Part shown: positions 52,006-64,000 of the stretch, one piece after another
Layout: every line of letters starts with the position of its first letter
How positions within the stretch are numbered: the stretch's first letter is position 1
NCBI RefSeq assembly: GCF_036785885.1
Contig: NC_092317.1
Span: 1,242,501 to 1,306,500 of the forward strand
DNA from: Coffea arabica
Taxonomy: Eukaryota; Streptophyta; Magnoliopsida; Gentianales; Rubiaceae
Length of the DNA: 64,000 nucleotides
Direction of reading: 5' to 3'
The notes under the pieces: model-generated
The model's input: the letters and a program-made list of their open reading frames with translations, nothing else
What the model was told of the DNA's origin: nothing
The model's database searches: none
Program-made: the position numbers and the translations under genes

Positions 52006-53769
52006 GGCAAAATGGCCAATTTCGTCCCTAAACATTTTTATAGTGTTAATTTGGTCCTTAATTAATTTTTTTGGCTAATTTAATATCTATACTTGTTTAG
52101 CGGTTTCAATTGAGAAACACTGTGGCGGCGCCACCATGTAATTTCAATCAACCTTTTAATTGAACAATTAAACAAGGGTATTTCGGGTACTTCACTAATG
52201 GGATCGTAAGATAAGAAGTAAACTCGAAACCTCTGTAAAACTTTTTTTCTTTTATGGCAAACTATCATGAAAAAGTATGAGAGAACAATTGCATTTATGT
52301 TTACCAAAAATAGAAGTAACAAAGGTAATGAACCCAACTCATACAACGTCGAACGAACTTAATCTCTTGCTTTCGTCCACTGTGATCATCTATCTAGTAA
52401 GTGTGGAGACAATTGGGTGCAATTATGGATAACCTCCTCGAGTTAGTTGGAACATTGGCAATGGGTCTTTAGCTTTTGACTCTATAATTGGAGCAACAAA
52501 TGATAAAAAGTTTTTCTCAGGTATCTTCGAACCTCTTGCTATAATTAGTCAGCTTTACAGGAGCTTAAAATTGTGTTCTTTTGCATTTCTGAATATCTTT
52601 GGCTCATCATTTTAAACAAAAAGATTGAATCTTTATAGCCGTTTTGCTAGTTTTAGCTAAACTAGAAATTTGATAATTTCCCACTTGAAATCCTCGTGTG
52701 CTTGCAATGGTAGAATCTAGAAATTTCGATCAAGCTTGCAATGGTGAAAAAGAGAACAGGGGAGGATTGGTAGTAGTTCTCTAATTCTAAATAAATAAAT
52801 AAATAAATAAGGAAAAAGGAAAAAAAGTAGAAGAAGAAAAGGAAAAAAAAATTAGAAAAGAGAACCCTATGATAGGTTTTTAAGGGGGGGAGGGGTAGGT
52901 TTCGAGAATGGGTGTAGGGATTGAGTGGCAGGCTTTGGAATGGATGCACATAAGCCCGAGTAGAGTTCACATCTCAAAAAATGAAGAGCGGATTGCTAAG
53001 CAGCAACAGTCATTCCCCTTCTCAATGGGTTCCCTAGTCGAGGTCATCAACAACAAAAATGGCTTCTAGTTCTGGAGTGTCTGGTATCTTGTCACCTTTC
53101 TCCGACTGCCTCCTTCCTCCTTTTCTTCTGCAAGAAGCGCAAATCCAAATTCCACCCCAATAGTAAGGCCTATGTCCAGTACCACACCCTCGTCGCCGAG
53201 GAAGGCACTAGCGTCCCTCTCCATGAGTACGTCAATGTCGAATACCTCCGCCCTTTGCCTCTTCCTGACCCTCTTTCTTCTGAACCCTATTTCGACCTAG
53301 GCGACGTTGTCGATACTTACTATAGGGACGGCTGGTGGACTGGTGTCGTCACCTCTCTTCTTCTTCAACACCAAGACGCCAACCACCACTACCACCACAA
53401 AGCAGCCCCAATCCCCTCCTCTTCTGAGGTTTGTCGTCACCTTTCACAATCCACCCAACGAACTTCACTTTGCTTCTTCCCAATTGAGATTTCTCTTTCT
53501 CTTGCTCCCACCCAGTCTCAGAGAGCTTTCAGTTGGAGCAGTGGGTTGAATATCATTTTCTTATCTTACGATCCCAGTAGTGACGTACCCAAAATACCCT
53601 TACTTAATTTCTCAATTAGAAGATTGATTGAAATTACATGGTGGCGTCGCCGCGGCGTTCCTCAATTGGAACCGCTAAACAAGTATAGGGATTAAAATGG
53701 ACAAAAAAATTAAGTAGGAACCAAATTAACACTATATAAAAGTTTAGGGGCGAAATTAGCCATTTTCCC
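52006..53769. mobile_element. Non-autonomous Mutator-like element (Pack-MULE) with captured Agenet fragment
   Basis: A 1,764-bp element with terminal inverted repeats of about 210 bp (52006-52218 and 53556-53769). Left end GGCAAAATGGCCAATTTCG; right end, reversed, GGGAAAATGGCTAATTTCG. Flanking 9-mers TGTATGTTT (51997-52005) and TATATGTTT (53770-53778) match at 8 of 9, the Mutator-type target duplication. The TIRs themselves read as similar short peptides on each strand, which explains the paired frames there. There is no transposase. Cargo is Agenet-like sequence on the plus strand (separate entry). The left interior (52230-52980) is unassigned, AT-rich sequence. Confidence 0.88.
53005..53555 (+). 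pseudogene. Captured Agenet-domain gene fragment, broken
   Basis: Plus-strand translation in several frames rebuilds the order of a plant Agenet (Tudor-like) domain. It gives FSMGSLVEVINNKNGF, then a TAG, then WYLVTF; next KKRKSKFHPNSKAYVQYHTL...EYVNVEYLRPLPLPD; next YFDLGDVVDTYYRDGWWTGVV; and, after a frame shift, RFVVTFHNPPNELHFASSQLR. Agenet domains, as in DUF724 and related chromatin proteins, read modified histones. The stops and shifts show it is not a working gene. It lies between the TIRs of the Mutator-like element and so looks captured. The 3' end of the longest frame runs into the right TIR. Confidence 0.82.
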
Positions 53770-53778
53770 TATATGTTT

Positions 53779-54800
53779 TTATCTGGAGACTAAATTTGGG
53801 TCGGCAGTCGGGGGTTGGGCAGCTAGCAAAATGGATAATATATCCAGTACATGTGTATAGTGCGGTTGGATCGGGTTACAAACTTTGACTGGCCTAACTG
53901 ACATAAGGCGGAGCCTTTTTTTTTTTTTTTTTACCTGCCTAACCGAATACAACTTTCTATGCTTCATTTTGAGTAGATCCATCAATCGTGCCTAATTAGT
54001 CAGACTTTCATAAGTTTGAGGACTTTCATAAGCTCGAGTTTAGCTCATTTAATTTGTAACATTTTCGAGTTACGAATTAATCAATGTGAAATTCATATTC
54101 AATTCACATAATATTCAGGTTGTGAGCTTTATTCGGATTTAATTCAAACTCTCTTATTGCTCTTTAATTTTCTTAATATAATTACTATAACTATTAAGTT
54201 GTAAAATTAATTTAACATTTCCAAAACTACTACATAAAAACTAAACATGAATAAATAATAGTTTTTAAAAAATATACAAATAAAAAATTTTCAACAATAT
54301 TTATATTTAATTCATTCAAAATACATAAAACTGGTAATAAAACATGCAATCATAATCTAATACATTTTCAAAGGTTGAAAATTCTTTATAATCTTGTGAT
54401 TTGAATCCAAATATACTTAATGATTTGTGTTTCTAGACCAAAAGAAAATTAGCCAATATTATATCAATACAAAAATTTACTCAACCATTAAGAAAAGTTA
54501 GAGATAAGTTATGCATTACTAATGTTGGTTCTCAAGAAGTTAGTAGAAGAGTCTTCAGATGTATTTTTGTATTTTGTAATTTGTATATATTTAGTATTTA
54601 GTAATAATATATATAGAATTTTGGATATATAATTATACATAATATCAAAATATAAATATTATATATAGGTAATTAAAGGGTCGCACTTATATTGAGTTTA
54701 AGCCTAATCAGGCCCAAACTTAACTCGTATTTAATTTGAACCTAATTTTTAGACTCAAACTCAGACCAGTTCACTAAACTCAGACCAGTTCACTAAAAGA
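53779..54800. other. AT-rich intergenic stretch, no gene
   Basis: Nothing coding is supported. There is a T17-type run near 53921 and strongly AT-rich sequence from 54150 to 54670, probably remnants of unidentified repeats. A 19-bp perfect tandem pair, AAACTCAGACCAGTTCACT, lies at 54757-54794. Confidence 0.5.
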
Positions 54801-57079
54801 TCGGACTCATTGGACTTTTTCTCCCTACCGAACGATCGAAGTCGGGTTGGTCTGCCCCATTGACAATCCCAATTTTGAAGCACTTCTCTTCTAGTTCTGC
54901 GAAAAGATAAAAAAAATACCCCTGACTGCCATAGGTAGAGCTTTGTGGCCAGTTTCGACATTTCACCAATCTGACCACGTTTGTTCACCCTGATCCATAC
55001 TGAATTAGCATTTGGTCAAAACACAGAAGTTGTAGTGCTATATCTTAGCTTTCCAACGGCTCTGAAAACACCTTAATCGGACTTCGGTAGTCTGAGTTAT
55101 TGTCGTTTACGCATAGTGCAGTTAACTAGCCTGAATGTGAGATTCTGGTTCTGTAATTTGAAATTTTGACTTGGATACACTATGAACTGGATTGAGTGGT
55201 CTTCATCAAAATTTTAGGCCTTTGTTTTAGCTTCGAAACGATATAAATTTCACCCTAATCCGATAAGCGTAGTTTCGGTTGTGCCCGTTACGCTAAGCGA
55301 CGGCAAATCTGTCTTTTATTTTATGACTTAAACTTCATTTCCGGACATTTTCCTAACTTAATTTTGTACTTGTATGACTTTGAACCTATTGAATGGCTAT
55401 TGAAATGAGATGATTTTTGTGTGTGACTTTGGGACTGATTGAGGAAAAAGAATGAAATCATAAATGGTTGAAAAATAGGTAAATACAAAGGGCGTGCCGC
55501 CCAAATTTACGCTTGAAAACTAGGTAGATATACTTGCGACTTGAGTAAGACTTGAGAGTTAATACCACGTGAACCATCTAGGACAATTGCGTCTTCTTTT
55601 ATCGAGGTATATAAGTTAGAATTTGGTCAAACTTGTACCCTTGAGGAAATTAAAATAACGACTACTTGAAATATGTTTTCCTCATTCTTTCGACTCCAAT
55701 GGGAGTTCTAAAGTTTTAACCGCTTCCTTACCGAAACTAAACGAGCGAGCATGAATTTTTCGAGATTTGATAAGTATCTTGAATACTACATAACGAGTTG
55801 CATTTATTTAATTTTCTTGAACCTATGTTTCGAACTCTAGAAAGGTTTACATTCGTAAATGATATTTTATCGCATATTTGGACTCCAACTAAGAAGTTGG
55901 ACCGGAACGTGATTTTTTTTTAGAGACACTAGACTTTTGGTGAGTGCTTCCAAATACCTGATTGAACTGGACACTTGTTTTCAATACTTGACCAATGTGA
56001 TTTAAGGATATGTACTTTATTTGATCGGGTAAGAGTGTACTTTATCGCACTTGCCCTAATGTGATATATACTTGTTTATTATTGCAATTGACTTGATATA
56101 CTTGTACTTGAGTTGTAAGTGCGGAGCGGCAGTATGTACCACACTCAATCCTAGTGGGAGGTGCCTCTCATTCCCGTCTCCGTACTTTTATTTTGATTCA
56201 GTCAATTTGAGATGTTATCTCATCGACATCTTGGGGATCCAAACTTCACTGGCTAGTTAATCGAATCGAACCGGTAAGACTTGGTCGATTAGATAACGAA
56301 CCATGGGTAGTTAGTGATGTCGAGTGGAGTGCTATCTCCTCACTAATCGGTATACTCAAGTATTACCACCAGTGCTTAGTTGGTGTTCGGACCCGGTAAG
56401 GGGGTTGAATGGTGGATAAATTGGAATTAAACGAAGTACTACTGGATTGGTTACTTTACGTGAAAGTTGACGGAGTGTCAACTAGTACTTGATCAAGCTT
56501 TGGTGAAGCAACGGGAATTTGGCTCCTGAGAGCCATCTGTATCCTTATATTTTGATTGTTATGCATAGTGTTATTGTTTCTTTTTAAAAAAAAATTTTAC
56601 ACTCGTTCCTTTTGAAATTGGCTGCTTGAAGTGTATTGTTCACTTTTATGAACTTGTTATGCTCGTTCTTTTGCTACGTTGATACTTGTACTTTTAAATA
56701 ATGATCAATTTGCTCTTTGGAATCTCACTGGACTTTTAACTCATTCCATTCCATTTATTTTCCTTACAGGGGGTACGAGCGAGGCGTGAGACTTGTACAA
56801 ACTAGTGTAGTCTAACTGTTTTGAATTTTGACTTGTACTCGCGCTATCACTCGCTTATGATGATTTGTACTTGGATTATATACACTTTGAAGTATTTCGG
56901 GTGTATAGAAACTTTGTATCTTGATTTGTGCATCGATGTATATTATAAGGTTGAATTGCGATATTACTTATTGTCTATAGATGTATGTGTGAGATACGAG
57001 TGAGTGAGTTCTGGCGAGAGTTGGGCAGGCGGTCCGCCGAACCCTTTGGTACGCCCTAGGGGGAGGTGGGGCCGTCACA
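54800..57079 (+). mobile_element. Probable solo or truncated LTR (Ty3/gypsy type)
   Basis: The stretch ends in TACGCCCTAGGGGGAGGTGG then GGCCGTCACA (to 57079), the style of the 3' end of plant Ty3/gypsy LTRs. It also has the non-coding texture of such LTRs: TTTCCAACGGCTCTGAAAAC, CCCGTTACGCTAAGCG, ACAGGGGGTACGAGCGAGG. No gag or pol domain and no primer-binding site follow. I could not find the 5' TG end or a 5-bp target duplication, so the left border is only approximate. The family assignment comes from recalled LTR style and is uncertain. Confidence 0.45.
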
Positions 57080-58851
57080 CTAGCGATGCAGTGCACTATT
57101 TGGAAATTACTTGTATTTCGAATTTAAATGATCTAAGTTTAGTATGGAAAACAATAACACAAATGATCAACTCACATTTGCTCACTCTAACAAATGATTC
57201 GCATGTCCTTCAACCCTCAAATGTTTCATTACTTTGATTTTATAACCATATTGAATAAAAGGAAACAATCAATGTAAAAATTTAAGTAGACACCAACATA
57301 GAAAATCCACATTCACATGTTTCTTATATCATCATCCTAAAGGATATTTTTTCGGTGTTTTTATAATATATGGTCATGTACCATAATGTTGTTGTCCTAT
57401 TTTGTAAATACCATGTAAAAGAAAAACAGAGGAATAGAACAATTTGATCATTTAAATCGAAATGGTCAAAGCTAATATCTTAGGAGCCATTTGATTCAAA
57501 TTTTAAAATCACTATCCGTATGTAATAAATTGGGTAATGACAATGAATTTGATAAAAACTCATAAAATGCTTGATAAATTTACGGTAATGGATTTTAGTA
57601 ATTAAAAACTAGAAAAGTAAAATATTGGATCTATTTGAATGATGTGTTTTTTTTTGGTAGTTTCTATAAAATTTTACTATATAGCATACTATAGAATTTT
57701 TAGAAAAATTCATGTACTTGTATGTTTAGGAAATGTATAAAAGACTTCTTCTTTTTCTTTTTTTCATTTATTCCTCCCTCCCCACAGCCGCTACAGTACT
57801 CTCGCAGCGCCATCTCTTTCCCTACCTTTTTTTTTTCTCTTTCCTCCTTCCTCTTCGTCCACTCCTATCCACCATTGTCCTTTCCCATATCACCCATTTT
57901 TCCCATCCTTTTTCCTTCGCCATCCTTTCTCCCTCAATCTCTTCACCGATCTCACTTTTCTCCCTTCTCTAATTGGTCGCAAGATCAAAACCAGTTGCAA
58001 CTTTAGTTGCACAACCAAATACAACCAATGTAGAAGGGAGAGGAGATGAGAATAGGTGAAAGAGGAGGAGGTAGTAGGGGAAGAGGAAGAAGAAGGAGAA
58101 GAAAGATGGAAGAGAAGGGAAAAAATGGAAAAAATGGAGTAATGATTGTTGGTGGTGGGTTGAGGTAGGAAATGAGGGAGGAGAAAGAAATGGGAAAAAA
58201 CTTTATATGTTTTTAAAGGTATGTATTTTAAAAAACTTTGGAAATGTTTTTAAAGGATTATTGTGGGCAAAAGTTGTAAAAAAAAGAGCTTATCTATTAA
58301 ATACAATAGTGCAAAATACAGGGCTTCAAAACAGAGCCAATTATTCTTTAATAGTTAGTTATGAAATAATTATGAAACTATAGAAGGGGTTTATAAAATC
58401 CATTAACTTATCAACCTTAGACAAATAAAAGTATTAGTATGTTTAAAAATTGAACCCCTTATTAAGCACCTCATTCTACTTTTGAAAATATATAACAAAT
58501 TCCTAAAAAAAGAAAGACAAGAAATACATGTAAGCATATTATTGATCTATATGAGGAAAACCTTACCTTACCCTTCAAATTCACATTCCACAACTTTAAC
58601 TTACCCTTTAAATTCACATTCCATCCATACATTTTAGTCAACATTGGTGGTCCACAATTTGTGATCCTCAATTTGTCAAATTGCACCAAAGTCTATTGGG
58701 AGTAGATTGGACGAAAACTAATTTGTTAAACTCATTTTGGTTGGTGCAAGTAATTTAATTTGTCATCTTTTAAGGTTTTTTTTTTTTGGTGTAGGAATCT
58801 TGTTTTGGGTGGTGTAAATAATAATTTATACTAGATAGAAGATATTTTCTT
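57080..58851. other. Intergenic; CT-rich and GA-rich arms, no gene
   Basis: A pyrimidine-rich block (about 57750-57970) is followed by a purine-rich block (about 58028-58190), with TTGCAACTTTAGTTGCA-type sequence between, so one strand could fold back on itself. Outside this the DNA is AT-rich with no recognisable gene. The open frames in the CT-rich block are compositional artefacts. Confidence 0.45.
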
Positions 58852-59740
58852 GGGATGATTGGAGAAACCTCCTGTGAGCTTTCTGATTATTTCAATGATC
58901 GCCCTTTATATTTCAAAAATTACACTAATATCTCTTGAGATTTATTATCTTATAACATCTAGATCCAACAAACAATTAAAAAATAATATCAAGAGAGAGA
59001 AAATAACATGATTTCACCATTGCCCCTTATCTATTATATTATTTAGTTAATTTAATACCAACCCACACATTAAAAAAATATTAGAATTTATCATCAGAAA
59101 TCAAATCACATATAGTATCAAAAAATAGTATATCATTATATATATATTTCATTTAATGTAAAATCCAAATGACTTTTTTCACTCATAGATCTATTGTCAA
59201 ACATCAGTAACAACAAATAATCAAAAAAAAATCTACAACCAAAATATTACAAAAAATAAATTTTAATACCATAAAAATTCAAAAATTACACTTAATATGT
59301 TGACGGGATACTTATGATGTTAAAGTGTACACTTTGTAATGTTTCAGTTGCAAATGTTTTTAATTATTTGCTGTTGATCACATTTGATAGTCGCTATGTA
59401 ATTGAAAAAATAATTTGAAACTTGTATCAAGTGAAGAATATAGAAGATATACTATTTTTTGATACTATATGTGACATGATCGCTAATGATAAGTAGTAAA
59501 TTTTAGTATTTTTCTTTAATGTGTGGATTTGTATTAAATTAACTAAATAATATAGTAAATGAGGGGTAATGATGGAATCACATTATCATCTCTCTTCGAA
59601 TGCCTATTTTTAATTATTGATTGGATGTAAATATTAGTGTAAGATAATTAACCTCAAGGAAAGTTAGTATAATTTTTAAAAATTAAAGGGAGGCCAATGA
59701 AATAGTTGGAAACCTTTGGAGAGGTTTCTGAAATTTTCCC
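58852..59740. mobile_element. Fold-back Mutator-like element without captured gene
   Basis: An 889-bp element made almost wholly of two inverted arms (58852 to about 59145, and about 59445 to 59740). Matching stretches include TATTATTTAGTTAATTTAAT, CACACATTAAA and CACATATAGTATCAAAAAAT. Left end GGGATGATTGGAGAAACC; right end, reversed, GGGAAAATTTCAGAAACC. Flanking 9-mers TATTTTCTT (58843-58851) and TATTTCCTT (59741-59749) match at 8 of 9. There is no transposase and no cargo. The right end lies about 105 bp before the TATA box of the threonine synthase gene. Confidence 0.8.
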
Positions 59741-59846
59741 TATTTCCTTCTGCTTGAGTTTCACATGCTTAGTCGATGAGGTGGTGTTTAATTTCGGCAC
59801 TACCACTCGGAAATAGGAAGCCGCTAAATGCTACGAACGACGGGGT

Positions 59847-59855
59847 TATAAATAG
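59847..59855 (+). promoter_or_regulatory. TATA box of the threonine synthase gene
   Basis: TATAAATAG matches the plant TATA consensus and lies 105 bp before the ATG at 59952, giving an expected start near 59880 and a leader of about 70 nt. This placement excludes the overlapping out-of-frame ATG at 59776 from the mRNA. Confidence 0.75.
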
Positions 59856-59900
59856 ACAGGAGCCCAAGTGCCTACTTCCTTTTCACTTAACAGGCACTAA

Positions 59901-61547
<1,647 letters not shown>

Positions 61548-64000
61548 ACCTCATATTATGACTTGTGAGCATGGTAAGTTTTGCTCATGTATTCCTGTCA
61601 TGTTTTTTGATTGAGTTTGATTTGGCTTAGATGCTGTCATTGTCGTCATATTTCATTGGCTTACTTCTTGAAGGATTTGGAGCTATTCTGCAGTTCGGTA
61701 GATTTACTGCAGAAAAAGGGAAAAAAGAATGCAAAGTTCAGTAGATATAGGAGCGTACGTGAGGTTTCACTTCTAATCTAAGAACTGCATCATCCCTTTG
61801 ACGTGATAAATTTTTTTCCTTGGGAACTTTATCTTGAAATAGCCGTTGTACTTCATAGTTAGAATCTTAGATAGGGCCATGGTACAAGTTATTGTTGAAT
61901 TTCTGTAATAAGCTAGCCCTTTTTGTAATAGATTGCTAAATCTTTGGAGTATCTAGTGTACTGTTTTCTTTATTGCCAAAAGAGGTCAACTCTAGCATCT
62001 CGTATAGCCAGTTACTAGTTTTTTTAAGTTATTTCAGTATTTCCTGTCAAGTAGGTAGCTTCCACAAAGTGACTTAATTGCAAATGAAATGTTTAATTTC
62101 GCTTCTGCAGTGAAGTGCTTTAATAACTTGTGGAACTTGGTTGTATGTTGTGTTTACTTTTGTGTTGTTAATGATGATGATTGGTTGATCCTGCCTGTTT
62201 GATTTGATGGTAAAGCATTAAGTTATTTCTACTTTTGTCTTTTTAATGATGACGGGTGGTGGATTCTGCGGTAATCACAAACTCATTGGATACGTGCGAG
62301 AAAGACAATCCTCGGCTAAGTAGAATTGGAATCCCTGGCTGCAACTGCTCTGATTTACAGCCTCCCCGGGCTGAATGAATATTCAGGAACTCAGACTTGG
62401 TTCCTATCAGGAAGCTATTGTGTAAATGTCTGAGGCCTTTCTACTGGAAGGCAGAATCTATTTGCTGAAAGCATGGGCTTGAAATGGATAACCTGGATGG
62501 TCAAGAATCTCCACTTCTTGACATGTCATATCATACCATACGATATTAATATGTAAAAGCAGTTTATGAAGGGGTAGGTATTCTCTGCAAGTGCTTGGAA
62601 TTTGCAAGATGCAGTTAACACTTCTATCAGGAGCATTTCAGGTTCAGTGAAAATATTATTATCAGGGAAATTGTACATCAACTGCCCATGCTTTGCAAGC
62701 TTTCACATAGCCAAAGTTGGAAAAAATTCTATGCGTTGGTATTTGATGAGATTAATATGCTTGAGGTTTTCTGCTGTGCATTCTGAAACATCAATAGCAG
62801 CAGCAGAGCTTTTCCGTGGCTCTGGTCAGCCTCTACAACCACTTATTGTGACAGAGAGTTCGAATTGTATGGGAACTATAATCAATTTTAGCTCGAATGG
62901 TTTGTAGAGGAACCCTACCCTTTCTAATCCATTCGACGTGTGCAATTGCGCATGACTCTTGAACCCTGAAGTACGTTGTACATGAAATTCTTCGGTAAGC
63001 ATGGTGGGGAAATAAACTCCATTTCTCCTGTCCATTTCCCCATCTTGGGAATGTAGTTTGATATAACTTGAACCTCAGGAAGAATTTTTACAGTTTTTAC
63101 TTGATCGTTTCACAGAAACCACTTTTCCGTTGAATTTTCACCAATCTAATTTATTCTTTAAACTTTTGATTTGGCACCACCTTATCAGGATGCCATCTCT
63201 GAAACTCAGCATTCGGTAGCATCTTCATTCTTAATCAGCATAATATAACTTGGATCGAAAACAAAAAGCAAAAGATAATCCCATTATCATCCGAAGCTTA
63301 AAAACAGCTCGGATTGGTTTGAGTGCTCACTACTTGCCGGATTAACGATAATTTAAACTCGGCAATTGAGAACTTGGATCAATGGTGGAATCGGGCAAAA
63401 CCAATTACGCATTATGAATTGGACAAGTTGGTGTGTATTTTTAAGTTCTATCATGACAAATATGTGTACGTAATGCTTGGTGATCGCAACACTTACAAAT
63501 GAACTGGTTGTTCCTACGATCTGGGAATGATGGATTGGACAAAAGCAATCGTACGTACTGGGGAAAGTTTGCGATTCAAGTATATTGAAGGCTAGATATG
63601 TAAGAGACGTTTCACCTACATGTAAGCAAGGGTTAATGTTAATAAGATCAGCAACAATAATTACTTTTCGCACAAAATGTAATCCTTCACGTACATAAAG
63701 ATAAACGGTTGTTCCTTAATCAGCAAATGACATGGTCCACTGGCTAGCTAAACGTTAAACTACTTGAACAATAGGATGGCGAAGGTAGCATGACCGAATC
63801 AACCAATGGGCCGGCATGTTGAATTTGACTATTGAAGTACCAATGAAAACGATTTTTATGTAGGTTTAATATTTGTTGGTAATGAATAGCATGCAAAAAG
63901 AGGTGGCGGAGGAGGTTTCTAACCTTCTACACCACAAATCCAAGGCCCGTGACTACCAAATTCTGCCAGAAATAAAAAAGCCAATATGCAATCACGGGCT
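61548..64000. other. Threonine synthase 3' region, then no supported gene
   Basis: The first 350-450 bp probably hold the 3'UTR. A weak direct duplication (TTTACTTTTGTGTTGTTAATG at about 62154 and TCTACTTTTGTCTTTTTAATG at about 62228) is visible. The small frames in 62600-63680 show no known domain and no codon pattern that convinces me they are genes. Confidence 0.5.

Noticed and set aside
52080..52346. 88-codon minus-strand frame similar to the end of the 53255-53695 frame
   Set aside because: The shared peptide (RLIEITWWRR) is the translation of the two arms of the Pack-MULE terminal inverted repeat.
57722..58006. 94-codon frame rich in Ser, Pro and Phe
   Set aside because: It is an artefact of the CT-rich block; no codon or domain signal.
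62602..63673. Small frames after threonine synthase
   Set aside because: No recognisable domain, no splice-consistent extension, and composition like the surrounding intergenic DNA.

Overview
The window is nuclear DNA of a flowering plant, most likely a eudicot. It is AT-rich, its genes are interrupted by GT-AG introns, and all five complete genes are typical plant nuclear genes: an NF-YA factor with a miR169 site, an Alfin-like PHD protein, a SLC25A44-type mitochondrial carrier, midasin, and a plastid threonine synthase. I cannot name the species from sequence alone.

Layout. 1-7.1 kb (+): an NF-YA gene with five traced coding exons and a miR169 site in its 3'UTR. 7.85-8.93 kb: a Mutator-like (Pack-MULE) element holding a broken leucine-rich-repeat kinase fragment. 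9.6-13.4 kb (+): an Alfin-like PHD gene with five coding exons. 14.9-16.0 kb (-): a single-exon mitochondrial carrier, tail to tail with the Alfin-like gene. 18.4-51.3 kb (-): midasin (MDN1/REA1), which takes up half the window. I traced 51 coding exons in a consistent frame, 16,233 nt including the stop, predicting 5,410 aa. One intron appears to start with GC. 52.0-53.8 kb: a second Pack-MULE, carrying decayed Agenet-domain sequence, inserted about 0.7 kb upstream of the midasin ATG and about 40 bp beyond a double telo-box. 54.8-57.1 kb: an LTR-like remnant. 58.85-59.74 kb: a third, gene-free MULE-type fold-back element, ending about 0.1 kb before the TATA box of the next gene. 59.95-61.55 kb (+): intronless threonine synthase. 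The final 2.4 kb shows nothing I can support.

The genes are unrelated single-copy housekeeping or regulatory loci, as is normal in plants, with no operon or cluster logic. The striking point is the mobile-DNA layer. Three separate elements have long terminal inverted repeats (about 210-300 bp), 5'-G(G)G/C-AAAAT-type termini and 9-bp target duplications (9/9, 8/9, 8/9 matches). Two of them hold captured fragments of host genes, and two sit close to promoters. Within midasin, two intronic tandem duplications abut splice donors.
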